NCBI GenBank assembly: GCA_947034885.2
Contig: OX344749.2
Coordinates: 43,491,682 to 43,555,681 of the forward strand
DNA length: 64,000 nucleotides
Direction of reading: 5' to 3'
From: Thuidium tamariscinum
Lineage: Eukaryota > Streptophyta > Bryopsida > Hypnales > Thuidiaceae
The position numbers and the translations under genes are program-made. The notes beneath the pieces are model-generated. The model saw only the letters and a program-made list of their open reading frames with translations. It was not told the origin of the DNA and did no database searches. Below, one piece after another: positions 49,051 through 59,885 of the stretch (position 1 is its first letter; the number at the start of each line of letters is the position of its first letter).

Positions 49051-50107
49051 CAATTGTCGGACCTTTGGCGTTCGCCTCGGGTCGTCCGACGACAGGCTCG
49101 TCCGCCTCTAAAGTCGTCGGCCGGACTTGGCGTTTGACAGACCCGCTATGCATCCGCCCTTCCAATGTCCTTGTCCGCCTTGCCACCACCCAACGTCCGC
49201 CCTGTCGACTTCACCATCCGCCCTACCGAGTGCCGACCGCCCTACTGACTTCGCCGTCCGTCCTTCCGACTGCCCAGCGTCCGCCCTTTGGCCCTGCCCG
49301 TTCGCCCTATCAACTTCGTCGTTTGCCCTGCCGAGTGCCGACTGCCCTACTGACTTCGCCGTCCGCCCTTCCGACCGCCCAGTGTCCGCCCTAACGACCG
49401 AGTGGGCGTCCGACAAAGGCGTCCGCCCTGCCGACCGACTAACCTCCGCCGAAGACCGCTCAGATTTCAAGTCCAAACTCAACATTGGATTCCACAAGTG
49501 AAAACTTGACATTGGATTCCACAAGTCCAAACTCAACATTGGGTTCCTAGAAGTCATATTTAAAGCTTTAACCCTTAAAGGACCGTCAATATACTTTCAC
49601 CAAAAGCGCTCCAAAAGACCAAAACTGCCATTTCTAGTACAAGTACCAAAATTTTCGGAAAAAAACTTTTTTTTGACATATCTGACCGTAGGATATTGTA
49701 TTATATAGTATCAAAAACATGTAGTAAAAATTTCAAACATTTCCACCGAGTGGATTGCAAGATATAAGCATTCAAATTAACTAAAATCATTTTTTTGACT
49801 CTGTGAAAAGCAAGGCAAGTGCACTTCACAAGCTCACATTTCTATGAAAAAATGACCTAAATGGTGGTGCTTCTTTGGATTTGTTTTCCTAGACAAGTTG
49901 GGCACATGCTTGAAAATTTTCAAATCATTTGGAATAGTACAACATATAGGAAAAAAATAGTAAGTATGTAGTAGTAGAGAATGATTAAACATACTAAATT
50001 ATTTATAGTTGAAATATGGAATTGAAAATTTCCAATCCCAAATTCTCAATGGTCGAAAATTTGAAATGTTGTAATAATGTATCTACATCCTACGATTTTA
50101 TTTTTCT
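47681..50107. repeat. Left arm of a large palindrome (about 2.43 kb)
   Basis: It is the reverse complement of 52,037-54,462. The inner part is nearly identical: a 149-codon open frame in one arm differs from its mirror by one residue, and a 75-codon frame is identical. The outer end is more diverged. Contents from outside in are four tandem units, a GC-rich segment (49,055-49,470) and half of a piggyBac-like element. Confidence 0.85.
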
Positions 50108-50946
50108 AGAAATCATAAATTAATCTCTTTTGAAAGAATTTGTAATTCTAGGAAATTATAATGATACCAGTCTTAAATATTGGAAATTGTCAATATCAAT
50201 AGTTGAAATTTAGCTGATTCAAATTGTTCCAAACACAATAACACACCTACCATGAGAAAGGAATATTCAAATTTAATGGAATTCGAATTGAAATTTGAAA
50301 TCCTAGAGGATCATTCACTTTTGGTCCTTCAGGGGAAACATGTGATTTGTGCTAGTATCTGCGGGCTGAAATTCAAATTTGATCCTCGTTTTTACAAACT
50401 TCTTCGGAAGATAAAAAAGTTGATTAACTTTCATGGAATGTAATTTTTTTCACAATTGATGCCCAAGAGCAACAATTATGATCCAATGAACTCAAAATAT
50501 TGAAAGTAAGGGACGGGCGGTTGAAAATAGCTGGAACAATCTCACCATTGAGATTATTGTGTTTCAATCCCATGTTAGAGCTATTAATGATTTAGTTTTT
50601 CTTTCAATCTTAGACTTACTTGTACTTAACTATTTTTTGAATAATGAAAATCAAGCCTATCTTTCTTGAAATTTTTGTCTTAGACTTTCAACTCAGTTCT
50701 AAGTTCTTCAAATTCCTTCAAAAATTTTAATTCAAGGTCCATACTCCATAGTTCCAAAAAATTCCACGAATGGTGGTCAAAGTCATCTGATATTTTTACC
50801 ACATTATCCTAGATAAATAAAGTACAAGATCCTGCGGTTAGATCCTAAGAGAAGTATTTTTTTGGTTTTCTTATAGTAAACGCAACAAAAATGGCAGTTT
50901 TGAGTGGTTTGTAACAAAAAAATGGCCTTGGTCCTTTAGGGATTAA
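49568..50946. mobile_element. piggyBac-like sequence, family B copy 3 (rearranged)
   Basis: It is bounded by TTAA: TTAACCCTTAAAGGACC at the left and GGTCCTTTAGGGATTAA at the right. Both ends are of the family's right-end type. The first 540 bp mirror the right half of copy 4. The element therefore spans the inner edge of the palindrome's left arm. Confidence 0.5.
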
Positions 50947-51612
50947 CAATATAGGGAGAGATTTATAACCATATTTTATTGCAAGACATTCTCAACTCTC
51001 AAATTGTAACTTGTAAGGGCCTAATATTTCAATTTCTAAACAAATTAGAAAAATGTATCACCATACTTTCTACAATTCTACAGTTGGAAGATGATGACAT
51101 TCAAGATTGCATAAGAGGATGAGTCAAATTTGAAAATGATGCAATTATACTTGAAAAAAAATTTGAAAATGTGAAAAATTATAGAATCTTTCATTTGAAA
51201 ATAAGTGAATCTGTAAATGTGAATATGAATATGAAGGAGTGTACTTCAAATAATTTTATCCCTTACTAGTTTGCATTTAGAAATATGTAAAGAATATATA
51301 TATTTTCTATTAAAGTAGGGTGTATACATTTTTAAAATTAATAATGTGTTGAATCCTTGGATCATTCATCAATTTACTTTCACTATTTACTATTTTATAT
51401 GACACCCATAATGCAAAAATGATGAAGAAGCTTGGGTTTAGGGTTTAGAATTTAGGGTTTAGGGTTTGGGCTTGTCTACACTCTACAGAAGTGGACGTCG
51501 ATGCTATTCGGATAGGGTGTAGGGTTTAGGACTTACTTTCTTTAAATGTGCATAATGAAACTCAATTTCACACATACATTGAACATTGGATGCTTTTTCC
51601 AACACTTCCATT
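50947..51612. other. Palindrome spacer with interstitial telomere-type repeats
   Basis: TTTAGGG-type repeats occur at 51,434-51,470 (GGGTTTAGGGTTTAG and variants) and again at 51,512-51,530. The rest is AT-rich and non-coding. TTTAGGG is the common plant telomere unit. Confidence 0.65.
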
Positions 51613-52574
51613 TTAACCCTTAAAAGACCGCACTGTTTTTTTGGGATGTATAGAAATTTTGGGCAGGTACCTACGAGCGGGGACTTTTAGATCTGAGGGT
51701 AAAATTTGAATAGAATGTGGGGGCAAGGAAGATCTTTCATATGCAACAAATTTTCATGACATTTGAAAATACAAGTCAAAAGTTATAGCCTAGTATGTTA
51801 TTTTTTTTCATAACTAGGCATTTCATGCAAATCAGAGGAAATCACTTTTTTCATAACAAGAATTCCACAAATTGATTTTCTAGAATTTTGTATACGCGTG
51901 AAGTTTTGAATCATTCCATTTTGATGAATGAGTCAAAAGTTATGTGGATTTTTTGTTTTTGGTCAGTTTTGGATTTCCAATTCTAAAAATAAACTTCAAA
52001 ATCCTTTATCTTACCCAATTTCCAATATTCTTGGACAAAAATAAAATCGTAGGATGTAGATACATTATTACAACATTTCAAATTTTCGACCATTGAGAAT
52101 TTGGGATTGGAAATTTTCAATTCCATATTTCAACTATAAATAATTTAGTATGTTTAATCATTCTCTACTACTACATACTTACTATTTTTTTCCTATATGT
52201 TGTACTATTCCAAATGATTTGAAAATTTTCAAGCATGTGCCCAACTTGTCTAGGAAAACAAATCCAAAGAAGCACCACCATTTAGGTCATTTTTTCATAG
52301 AAATGTGAGCTTGTGAAGTGCACTTGCCTTGCTTTTCACAGAGTCAAAAAAATGATTTTAGTTAATTTGAATGCTTATATCTTGCAATCCACTCGGTGGA
52401 AATGTTTGAAATTTTTACTACATGTTTTTGATACTATATAATACAATATCCTACGGTCAGATATGTCAAAAAAAAGTTTTTTTCCGAAAATTTTGGTACT
52501 TGTACTAGAAATGGCAGTTTTGGTCTTTTGGAGCGCTTTTGGTGAAAGTATATTGACGGTCCTTTAAGGGTTAA
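51613..52574. mobile_element. piggyBac-like MITE, family B copy 4, 954 bp plus TTAA ends
   Basis: It runs from TTAACCCTTAAAAGACC to GGTCCTTTAAGGGTTAA. TTAA is intact on both sides. Landmarks ATAGAAATTTTGGGCAG and TTTTGGTGAAAG match copies 1 and 2. It is the best-preserved copy. Its right half forms the innermost part of the palindrome's right arm. Confidence 0.65.
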
Positions 52575-54462
52575 AGCTTTAAATATGACTTCTAGGAACC
52601 CAATGTTGAGTTTGGACTTGTGGAATCCAATGTCAAGTTTTCACTTGTGGAATCCAATGTTGAGTTTGGACTTGAAATCTGAGCGGTCTTCGGCGGAGGT
52701 TAGTCGGTCGGCAGGGCGGACGCCTTTGTCGGACGCCCACTCGGTCGTTAGGGCGGACACTGGGCGGTCGGAAGGGCGGACGGCGAAGTCAGTAGGGCAG
52801 TCGGCACTCGGCAGGGCAAACGACGAAGTTGATAGGGCGAACGGGCAGGGCCAAAGGGCGGACGCTGGGCGGTCGGAAGGACGGACGGCGAAGTCAGTAG
52901 GGCGGTCGGCACTCGGTAGGGCGGATGGTGAAGTCGACAGGGCGGACGTTGGGTGGTGGCAAGGCGGACAAGGACATTGGAAGGGCGGATGCATAGCGGG
53001 TCTGTCAAACGCCAAGTCCGGCCGACGACTTTAGAGGCGGACGAGCCTGTCGTCGGACGACCCGAGGCGAACGCCAAAGGTCCGACAATTGAACATATCT
53101 CCTAAATTCCTATCCTTCTCAATTTCAATTTTTCTTGAAAATCCCCCAATACTTCCAATGCATCCTAATGAAGCATATTGACATTTGAAGTTGGACAAGT
53201 AACCTCCAATTTTATTTCTTTTGGGGTTGTAAGTCAAAACCATCAAACAATTGTACAAAATTCTAAAAGTGTCTTTTGCTTTTGAAAATTTGCAAGTAGG
53301 TGTCCTACATCATGCCAAGCATGTATAAAAAAATTTAGAAAATTTTATTTGCCCATGCAAAAGTTGTGGCAAATATACTAAATTGTGACTAATGTGACTA
53401 ATGCCCCAAAGAGCATTAGTCACATTAGTCACAATTGAACATATCTCCCAAATTTCTAGCCTTTTCTTTTTCAATTTTTTTTGAAAATCTCCAAATACTT
53501 CTAATGCATCCTAATGAAGCATATTGACATTCGAAGTTGGATAAGTGACTTCAAATTTTATTTCTTTTTGGGTTGTAAGTCAAAACCATCAAAAAATTGC
53601 ACAAAATTCTAAAAGTGTCTTTTGCTTTTGAAAATTTTCAAGTAGGTGTTCCACATCATGCCAAGCATGTATAAAAAAATTTAGAAAGTTTAAGTTGCCC
53701 ATGCAAAAGTTGTGGCAAATATACTAAATTGTGACTAATGTGACTAATGCCCCAAAGAGCATTAGTCACATTAGTCACAATTGAGCATATCTCCCAAATT
53801 CCTATCCTTCTCAATTTCAATTTTTTTTGAAAATCTCCAAATATTTCTAATGCATCCTAATGAAACATATTGACATTTGAAGTTGAACAAGTGACCTCGA
53901 GTTTTATTTCTTTTTGGGTTGTAAGTCAAAATCATCAAAAAATTGCACAAAATTCTAAAAGTGTCCTTTGCTTTTGAAAATTTGCAAGTAGGTGTCCTAC
54001 ATCATGCCAAGCATGTATAAGAGAATTTAGAAATTTTCAATTGCCCATGCAAAAGTTGTAGCTAATATAGTAAATTGTGACTAATGTGACTAATGCCTCA
54101 AAGAGCATTAGTCACATTAATCACAATTGAGCATATCTCCCAAATTCCTAGCCTTCTCAATTTCAATTTTCTCTGAAAATCTCCAAATACTTCTAATGCT
54201 TTCTAATGAAGCATATTGACATTCGAAGTTGGACAAGTGACCTCCAATTTTATTTCTTTTTGGGTTCTAAGTCAAAACCATCAAAAAATTGCACAGAATT
54301 CTAAAAGTGTCTTTTACTTTTGAAAATTTTCAAGTAAGAGTCCCTCATCATGCCAAGCATGTATAAAAAAATTTAGAAAATTTTAGTTGCCCATACAAAA
54401 GTTGTGACTAATATACTAAATTGTGACTACTGTGACTAATGTTTCAAAGGGCATTAGTCACA
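52037..54462. repeat. Right arm of the large palindrome
   Basis: This is the mirror of 47,681-50,107. The arms meet a 1.93-kb spacer that is not itself palindromic. The GC-rich part is 52,672-53,088. Confidence 0.85.
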
Positions 54463-54589
54463 ATTGAACATATCTCTCAAATTCGCTTAGGATGTTGTAG
54501 GTACACGAACCTGAATTCCAATAAATATGTGAATGTTAAAGGATACTATGAGCCCCCCTAAGACCCAAGGTTGAGGGTTGAAAAATATA

Positions 54590-55025
54590 AAGGGGTCGGT
54601 CTAAAGCCGTCCGCCGTCCGCCCATTCCGCCGCCCCATCCACCAACGGACCGCTCGTCTGCCATCCTCTCCGCTGTCCCGTCCGCCAATGCACCGCCCGT
54701 CCGCCCATTCCGCCGTCCCATCCGCCACTCGGTCCTCTCGTCCGCCATCGCGTCCGCCTGTCGGTCCTCCCGTCTGCCGTGCCGTCTGCCAAAATTCCCG
54801 CCGTCCGCCACAATACACACTGTCTGCCCGCCGTCCGCGCAAATTCAACGGCCCCTCGACCGTCCCGCTTCCCCGTACTCGACGTCCGAGAGCCCGTCCG
54901 CCGGGAAAAACGCCGTCCGCCACGGTAATTTGGCCGTCCGCCGTTTTATCCAACGTCCGTTGCGCCCGCTACGTCTGGACGTCCGGATTTTGGGCGTAAT
55001 TTTACAAAAGACGTAGAGTCCGCAC
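54590..55025. repeat. GC-rich subterminal array, right end of the hAT-like element
   Basis: Degenerate repeats of GTCCGCC and CCATTCCGCC type run up to the terminus CAACCCTG at 55,032. Open frames here are artefacts of the repeat. Confidence 0.65.
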
Positions 55026-55475
55026 AACCCTGTCTTGTCCCTCCATACGGAGGGGACCACGGCCTTCGAGAACTGGGTCTGTAGGCTCCCTCGGTGGAAT
55101 GGCCATACCTAGGAGAGTACTGCTGCCCCCAATTTCTAGAATCTCTCATGTCGTTGCGTTCCAGCTGGTACCCTGTTCTAGGTGGACGCGGCGGACCAGC
55201 AGTAACTCTATCACGGCCTAAAGCTGGTAACTCTGCTAGGTCATCTTCGAAGACAGTTGGTGGTCCGTCTAGGGTTCCCGACGGTGCATACACTTGATGC
55301 TGCTCTCCGAAAGGGGATTGTCGTCCCTCTTCTTCGCCATCTCCATCCGTTCCGGGATCCGGTGACAAGGACATTCTCCTTTTAGATGCTCCAGTCATCT
55401 TCTTCATAGCTACCTTGTGTTTCTTTGAACAATCCTTCCCTGGCCAAGACCTAAAGTCTTCCTGTCTCTGCTTAC

Positions 55476-56630
55476 AGGAAATTGAAATTCAGTAATGGCT
55501 GCACTGTAACAACTGTAGGATTCGAAGTGAAAAAATGCACAGGCTGTGGAAGGCAGTGCCAAGTTAAAGAAACGTATACTACTATACTAGCATATCTCTA
55601 TGTCAGTCCAGGCATTCAGTTCTTATCCAAGTCAGTCACAAAATCACTGAACATTGTGGTTATAATGGACCTCTACCGACTGTATCTACACATAGCCTTG
55701 GACGAAACAAAAAACGAACACTTCGGAGAGCCTACTTGGGAAAAAACTGTTAAACAATTCCACATCTTCCGGGGAGGCAGTCATTGTCCCCGAAAAATAA
55801 GAGTGACGGCCGGTGCGAATTCACCAGATCAAGCACTGTAAAAAATGGTTCACTCGTTGCAGCTACGTGCACTGCTATCTCGGATGATGGTTCGGAGGCA
55901 GGAAACAGACGTATGCACCACAATACATGAACGCAACAAATTACTCTGTCATTCCGAAATGAACTGCGCGTTCTCTCGTCGTTATAGACATCAGCCATCC
56001 TTCAAAATAGCAAAAATTTCTTACCCAATCTCTCAATAAGGTAGACAACAAGACATCAACGAAGAAATGCATGCCATTACAACCCAACTGAACTATCAAT
56101 GATGATTGCATCCGGAATTGGAACACGATAAGATAGGGTGCACACACCTGAGTGACCTCGCCATTCGAAACCCTAATCTAAAAGAGAATGAGTTCAGGCG
56201 AAAACCTAGAGCAAAGGCATTACAAGACTTTCGAGTGTGTCAGTCACTTGCAGCCACAGTAAGGCTAACCCTACGTCCACGACGACAATCCACCTTCAGC
56301 AAGTTTGGGCGAGAGAAATTCACATTTTGCGGAAAGCGCCACGTGGGGGAGGACACCATTTTCAGGGTATGAGAAGAAGACGCCTTTCTTCTAAAAATGG
56401 AGAGGATTGGCTGCGGCCGCTATTCCCATTCAATGCACAGCGAAATTCTCTCATGCTTGAGGCGGCGCATATGCAACAAATTCAGCGGCCATCTTAAAAA
56501 TGGAAGAACATGGGCGGAGCTCAGAAGCTTACCTTGTGCTTCCCTGCCTTCTCTCCGTCTGTGCAAATTTCTTGCTGCGCTACAAGCCCCGTCTGCCTTG
56601 TTGTCTTCCGCAAGGGTACCTCCCCTAAAT
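55476..56630. other. Probable intron or intergenic sequence
   Basis: No exon with recognisable motifs is seen on either strand. It lies between two minus-strand coding pieces and may be intronic. Confidence 0.35.
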
Positions 56631-56989
56631 TCAACTCAGACTTCTTGCGACGGGGGCACGGGGCTTCTTCTTCTGCAGTCGTGAATCAACTACTGCTGCG
56701 GAGCTACCCTCCCCTGAAAAAGCACTGCGAAGGGTTGCGGCGTCCTTGAATCCTGCAGCAACCAAATCCTTCTCCACCGCGTCGTGGAGCGCCTTCTTAC
56801 GTGAGTCCCTCTCCAACTCGTAGGCGCAGATATGATCGTTCTGTACTGCGTCAGTTAATGTGTTGTCCATGGCTAGCGGCAGATGAGATTTCACAATCTC
56901 AGCTAGACGTAATGGAGAGTTGCACACAAATCTCTCTGGCATGAGTGTGTATCTGAGCATGACGTCAATGTCATCGTTGTAACGGACAC
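56631..56989 (-). CDS. Possible 5' exon of the CACTA-type gene
   Basis: The open frame begins after an acceptor-like TACCCGACAG. It encodes YNDDIDVMLRYTLMPERF, then a charged helical segment (ELERDSRKKALHDAVEKDL) and a basic KKKPRAP end. Composition is protein-like. No family is recognised. Orientation and position suggest an upstream exon of the gene at 39,268-55,475, but no donor site clearly links them. Confidence 0.4.
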
Positions 56990-57489
56990 CTGTCGGGTAG
57001 TGGGTCCACTGAGCTCAGTAACGGGGCATTTCCCGCCTGTTCTCCGCTTTCCAGAGTATGGAAAAAAAAGGGCAGAAGAGCTTAAGTATGCAAAGTAGAG
57101 AGTAGTTTGTGAATCCCATTTGAATACAGCCATATCATTTCCGTGGTATGCTATGTGAAGTCGACGCAATGAAGTTTGAACTGTAACAACTGTTTCCTAT
57201 TGAATGGGATTCATTACAACTGCTCAATTGAAGCAGAAGTCCACGAAGTCTCTAGAAATTGGAAGAGGGTACAGGTTCCGTACACCATTGAAACATACTT
57301 CCTGTGAATGTAGGAAGACGTCGCTGCCTTCTCGTAATGCATCAAGTGAATTCCTTATCTCTTGAAACAGTATTACTGTCATTGTGTTTTAGAATTCCTT
57401 AGATGTGAATTTGGAGCACAGAAGTCTTCTTGTTATTTAAAATTATTCCCTTTCATAGCAAGAGTGGAGGGAAGTTGTTAGTGAAGAGT

Positions 57490-57588
57490 CACTAGAAGAA
57501 AAGCTTGAAATTTTGTGTTTGTTTCAACACAACGCGTCAAGTGAGTTGTGTTGAAACAAACACAAAATTTCAGGCTTTTCTTCTAGTG
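57490..57588. mobile_element. CACTA-type MITE, 99 bp hairpin
   Basis: It starts CACTAGAAGAAAAGC and ends GCTTTTCTTCTAGTG, with target duplication AGT on both sides (57,487-57,489 and 57,589-57,591). The arms are about 44 bp and nearly perfect. It is one of the cleanest elements in the window. Confidence 0.82.
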
Positions 57589-57591
57589 AGT

Positions 57592-58338
57592 GCACTTGTA
57601 TTACTCTTCATCCTGAAGTGTGGAGGGTAGAACAGTGCATTAGGTATAGGAAGGTCTGAATGCCTTAGGAGCATTGCAGGATTGTCGATCAAAAACAGGG
57701 TAAAGAATGTTCATTCAATCCTTTTTTTTCATGGCCTCTGCATAAATCTTCTAAAATCTTCCAAAATTGAACATTTTGTTGAAAACCTTGAATCTTTTCT
57801 GAGAGGAAGGTGCCAGACGTAGTTTAAGCCTTTACTCAGTGATGACAATTAAAAGAATGGAATGACATGAATGAATACCTAGCGACTGCCGTTGGGTTCA
57901 CAGTAATGTATGGGAGGCATAAGCATATCCATGCAAGTGCATATGACTGGAACTGTGGGAAATAGATCCTCCAATGCTCATTATTTGAATGGGCTTCCGT
58001 TCTCATGAAAATTTGTTTCACCCTAAACAGATCAATCGTTGAGATGTTGAAGTCACTCGTTGAGAGAAGGAAACATGGTAAATTCATTTCAGTCTGAGGT
58101 GATTAAGTGACGTACAATTGAACGAGGCTACAGTTCAGCCATAGCGCCAGTGAGGTCAGAGGGTGACTACAACATTTTCGTAGTGTTCCTTAACTATGTA
58201 GTAAGTATTCACTGCAGAGAGGAATACTAATTCAATTTTTCATCTTTCATTTACATTAATTTTACTAAGTGTGTGTTGATATTGCTGTAGTGTTTTTGGA
58301 GTGCATTTCTCAGGAATAGAAGGGCTATTGTCGTTTTA
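57592..58338. other. Non-coding spacer
   Basis: No gene, RNA or repeat is recognised. An acceptor-like CATTTCTCAG lies just before the next ORF, so part of this may be an intron. Confidence 0.4.
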
Positions 58339-58806
58339 ATGGATGACAAGAGCAAAACTTGTGATGGAATATCATCCTCACAGATTGGAGAGTGGAGGAC
58401 AATTATTAGGAAAGTTGGACATGAGAAAAAAAAAGAACATGTCATTCCAGGACTTGATCTAAGGTCCATGAAAATATACAGTAATGCCATTGATGAGCAG
58501 AAGATGGAGTCTTCCATTTCTGGTGAAGTCAAGGAGCCTTCCACTCTTGTCAGTAATGAAGAGATGAGCTTTAAAGACAGCCTTGAGGATCAACTCAAGG
58601 AAATCCGGGATTGCATGGAACGGACTGAAAGAGGTTTAAAGGATGCAGAGGAGTGCATAGAGAAGGCCGAGTGCATTCTGAGTGCTCTTGAAAAGAGGAG
58701 TGCAGAAGAGGGATTTGGAGGTGATTTCGTAGACATAGGACCAAAGAAAAGGAAGATATCTGTGACGAAAATGATGTACCCATTTAAGAATACACTGAAC
58801 AAATGA
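58339..58806 (+). CDS. Small coiled-coil protein with nuclear signal, 155 aa
   Basis: I do not recognise the family. Residues about 80-125 are strongly helical and heptad-like (LEDQLKEIRDCMERTERGLK onward). A basic GPKKRKIS near residue 137 looks like a nuclear localisation signal. Codon composition is protein-like throughout, and the opposite strand has no comparable frame. A nearby upstream acceptor sequence suggests it may be the last exon of a longer gene. A DNA-binding or accessory transposon protein is possible but unproven. Confidence 0.5.
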   Translation: MDDKSKTCDGISSSQIGEWRTIIRKVGHEKKKEHVIPGLDLRSMKIYSNAIDEQKMESSISGEVKEPSTLVSNEEMSFKDSLEDQLKEIRDCMERTERGLKDAEECIEKAECILSALEKRSAEEGFGGDFVDIGPKKRKISVTKMMYPFKNTLNK

Positions 58807-59609
58807 ATCTTCGGGATAGCTACGTTTAGGGAAAGCTCTGAGGTAGACAGTGCACCCATTTTGTGTGCCTATAATTACCGATGTCTGAAGTCATGCTTCC
58901 ACAAGAATATGAACTAGTGAGTATACCGGAGGTTCAGGAAGGGCCACTACCGTATTGTTCAGGGTTTAGGGTATATTCCAGTCATGGAAGGAGAAAGTGT
59001 AGTTCAGTTGTAGAAGCAAGTCATGTAGGTTACCTACTTCTTTAGTGTACATTTTTGTGTACCATGGTGGAAGTTACGTACTGATGCTGTGACCTTGGGA
59101 ATCCAATTTGGCATTTTATTCTATAATACAAACCTACATTGAAAGCAAATAGTCTCCTGCATTGTGGGCTACAAATTGGTGTGTAAGTTATCATGTTATG
59201 AACGTGTCCCCATAATTGTATGAGAGCGAAGCAAGCTACAAATCCTTCTGTAACGTGCGATGAGTTATTCGAACATCAGTCACCTGAAATCCTGAATTCA
59301 GGATGACGTGACGTTGGTTACTAGAATATTGTGGCATTACGCAGTGGATTGTGTTTGAAATGTAGAATTTCACTAACCGAAGTCTATGTCTGCATGTGCG
59401 TGTTCAGGAAAGCGTGGACAGGTTGATTTTGGGCTGTAAACGGGAAGGGCGCATCCTAATTATTGGTGTCTCTAATAATTTGGGAAAATATTAGTGGCAT
59501 TGCTACCTTGGACTTGTATTTTTTTTTGTATATTTGCGTGTAGTGCACATAGCACGGCATTCAGTGGAAAAGTACTGGGGTAGAGCGCATCAGTGGACTT
59601 GTTTGAAGA
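58807..59609. other. Non-coding spacer
   Basis: Nothing recognised. It may contain the promoter or leader of the following ORF. Confidence 0.4.
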
Positions 59610-59885
59610 ATGTCAGGAGGTCGTGCCTTACACATTCCAATGGAGGATTTGATTTTGGAAACAGAAATGCGGATTGCACAAGAAGAGAATTATAATTCAT
59701 ATCGATGCCCATGTCGGAAATGCCACGGAGGGCCTCGATATAGTATAGAGACTATAAAGAAGCATTTGCTTGAAAACAAGCGTGATCCATATTTGCTGAA
59801 GTCTATGTTGGGGGGTGACCCTGAAGGTGGATATCCAATAGAAGGAATAAACATCATATTCAATAAAATGAGAGTATTCCAATGA
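59610..59885 (+). CDS. Transposase-associated zinc-ribbon N-terminus, 91 aa
   Basis: It encodes YRCPCRKCHGG, then IKKHLLENKRDPYLLKSMLG and GGDPEGGYP. The CPC-x2-C-x-GG pattern followed by KxHL resembles the zinc-binding transposase-associated domain at the start of plant CACTA-type transposases. The frame stops soon after this domain, so either a splice site follows or the gene is truncated. It is on the opposite strand from the two decayed transposon genes and probably belongs to a different element. Confidence 0.5.
   Translation: MSGGRALHIPMEDLILETEMRIAQEENYNSYRCPCRKCHGGPRYSIETIKKHLLENKRDPYLLKSMLGGDPEGGYPIEGINIIFNKMRVFQ

Larger units (their letters stand above)
46590..55032. mobile_element. 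hAT-like non-autonomous element, 8,443 bp
   Basis: The left terminus is CAAGGCTGTGTGGAC and the reversed right terminus CAGGGTTGTGCGGAC, matching at 12 of 15 bases. The flanking octamers CCTTGTCC (46,582-46,589) and TCTTGTCC (55,033-55,040) differ at one base. A CAGGG start and an 8-bp duplication are typical of hAT elements. Terminal regions of about 450 bp are GC-rich arrays of GTCCG-type repeats. The middle is an AT-rich large palindrome. No transposase is present. It interrupts coding sequence in frame. Confidence 0.78.
39268..55475 (-). pseudogene. CACTA-type second-protein gene, split by two transposons
   Basis: Coding pieces from 5' to 3' are 55,475-55,033, 46,581-46,518, 46,293-45,565, 45,134-44,823, 41,073-40,726, about 40,595-40,512, 40,400-40,198, about 39,830-39,770 and 39,561-39,268. 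The first two join across a hAT-like insertion and the fourth and fifth across a CACTA insertion, both in frame. The N-terminus is Pro/Arg/Tyr-rich and disordered. The middle (IVWDDMVEKRKSKEGKEMSEK) is weakly like plant En/Spm Transposase_24 proteins. An acidic region and a basic SSKRQK segment follow. The C-terminus (LVRLILKTVVHLDAPLPF, then GEAFMKKLPIWWP) resembles the end of those proteins. In-frame TAG stops are at 45,938 and 44,919. Some splice phases do not fit, so the exon model is incomplete. A disordered host protein is the alternative. Confidence 0.55.

Noticed and set aside
49065-49557. Long open frames on both strands in the GC-rich part of the palindrome, mirrored at 52,585-53,077
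   Set aside because: They come from low-complexity GTCCG-type repeats with no stop codons. Composition is Pro/Ala/Ser/Arg-biased on both strands and no motif is present.
54536-54999. Open frames of 94 to 142 codons at the right end of the 8.4-kb element
   Set aside because: Same cause: GTCCGCC repeats.
55482-56684. Several short frames on both strands
   Set aside because: They have no motif, no coding bias I can see and no link to neighbouring exons.
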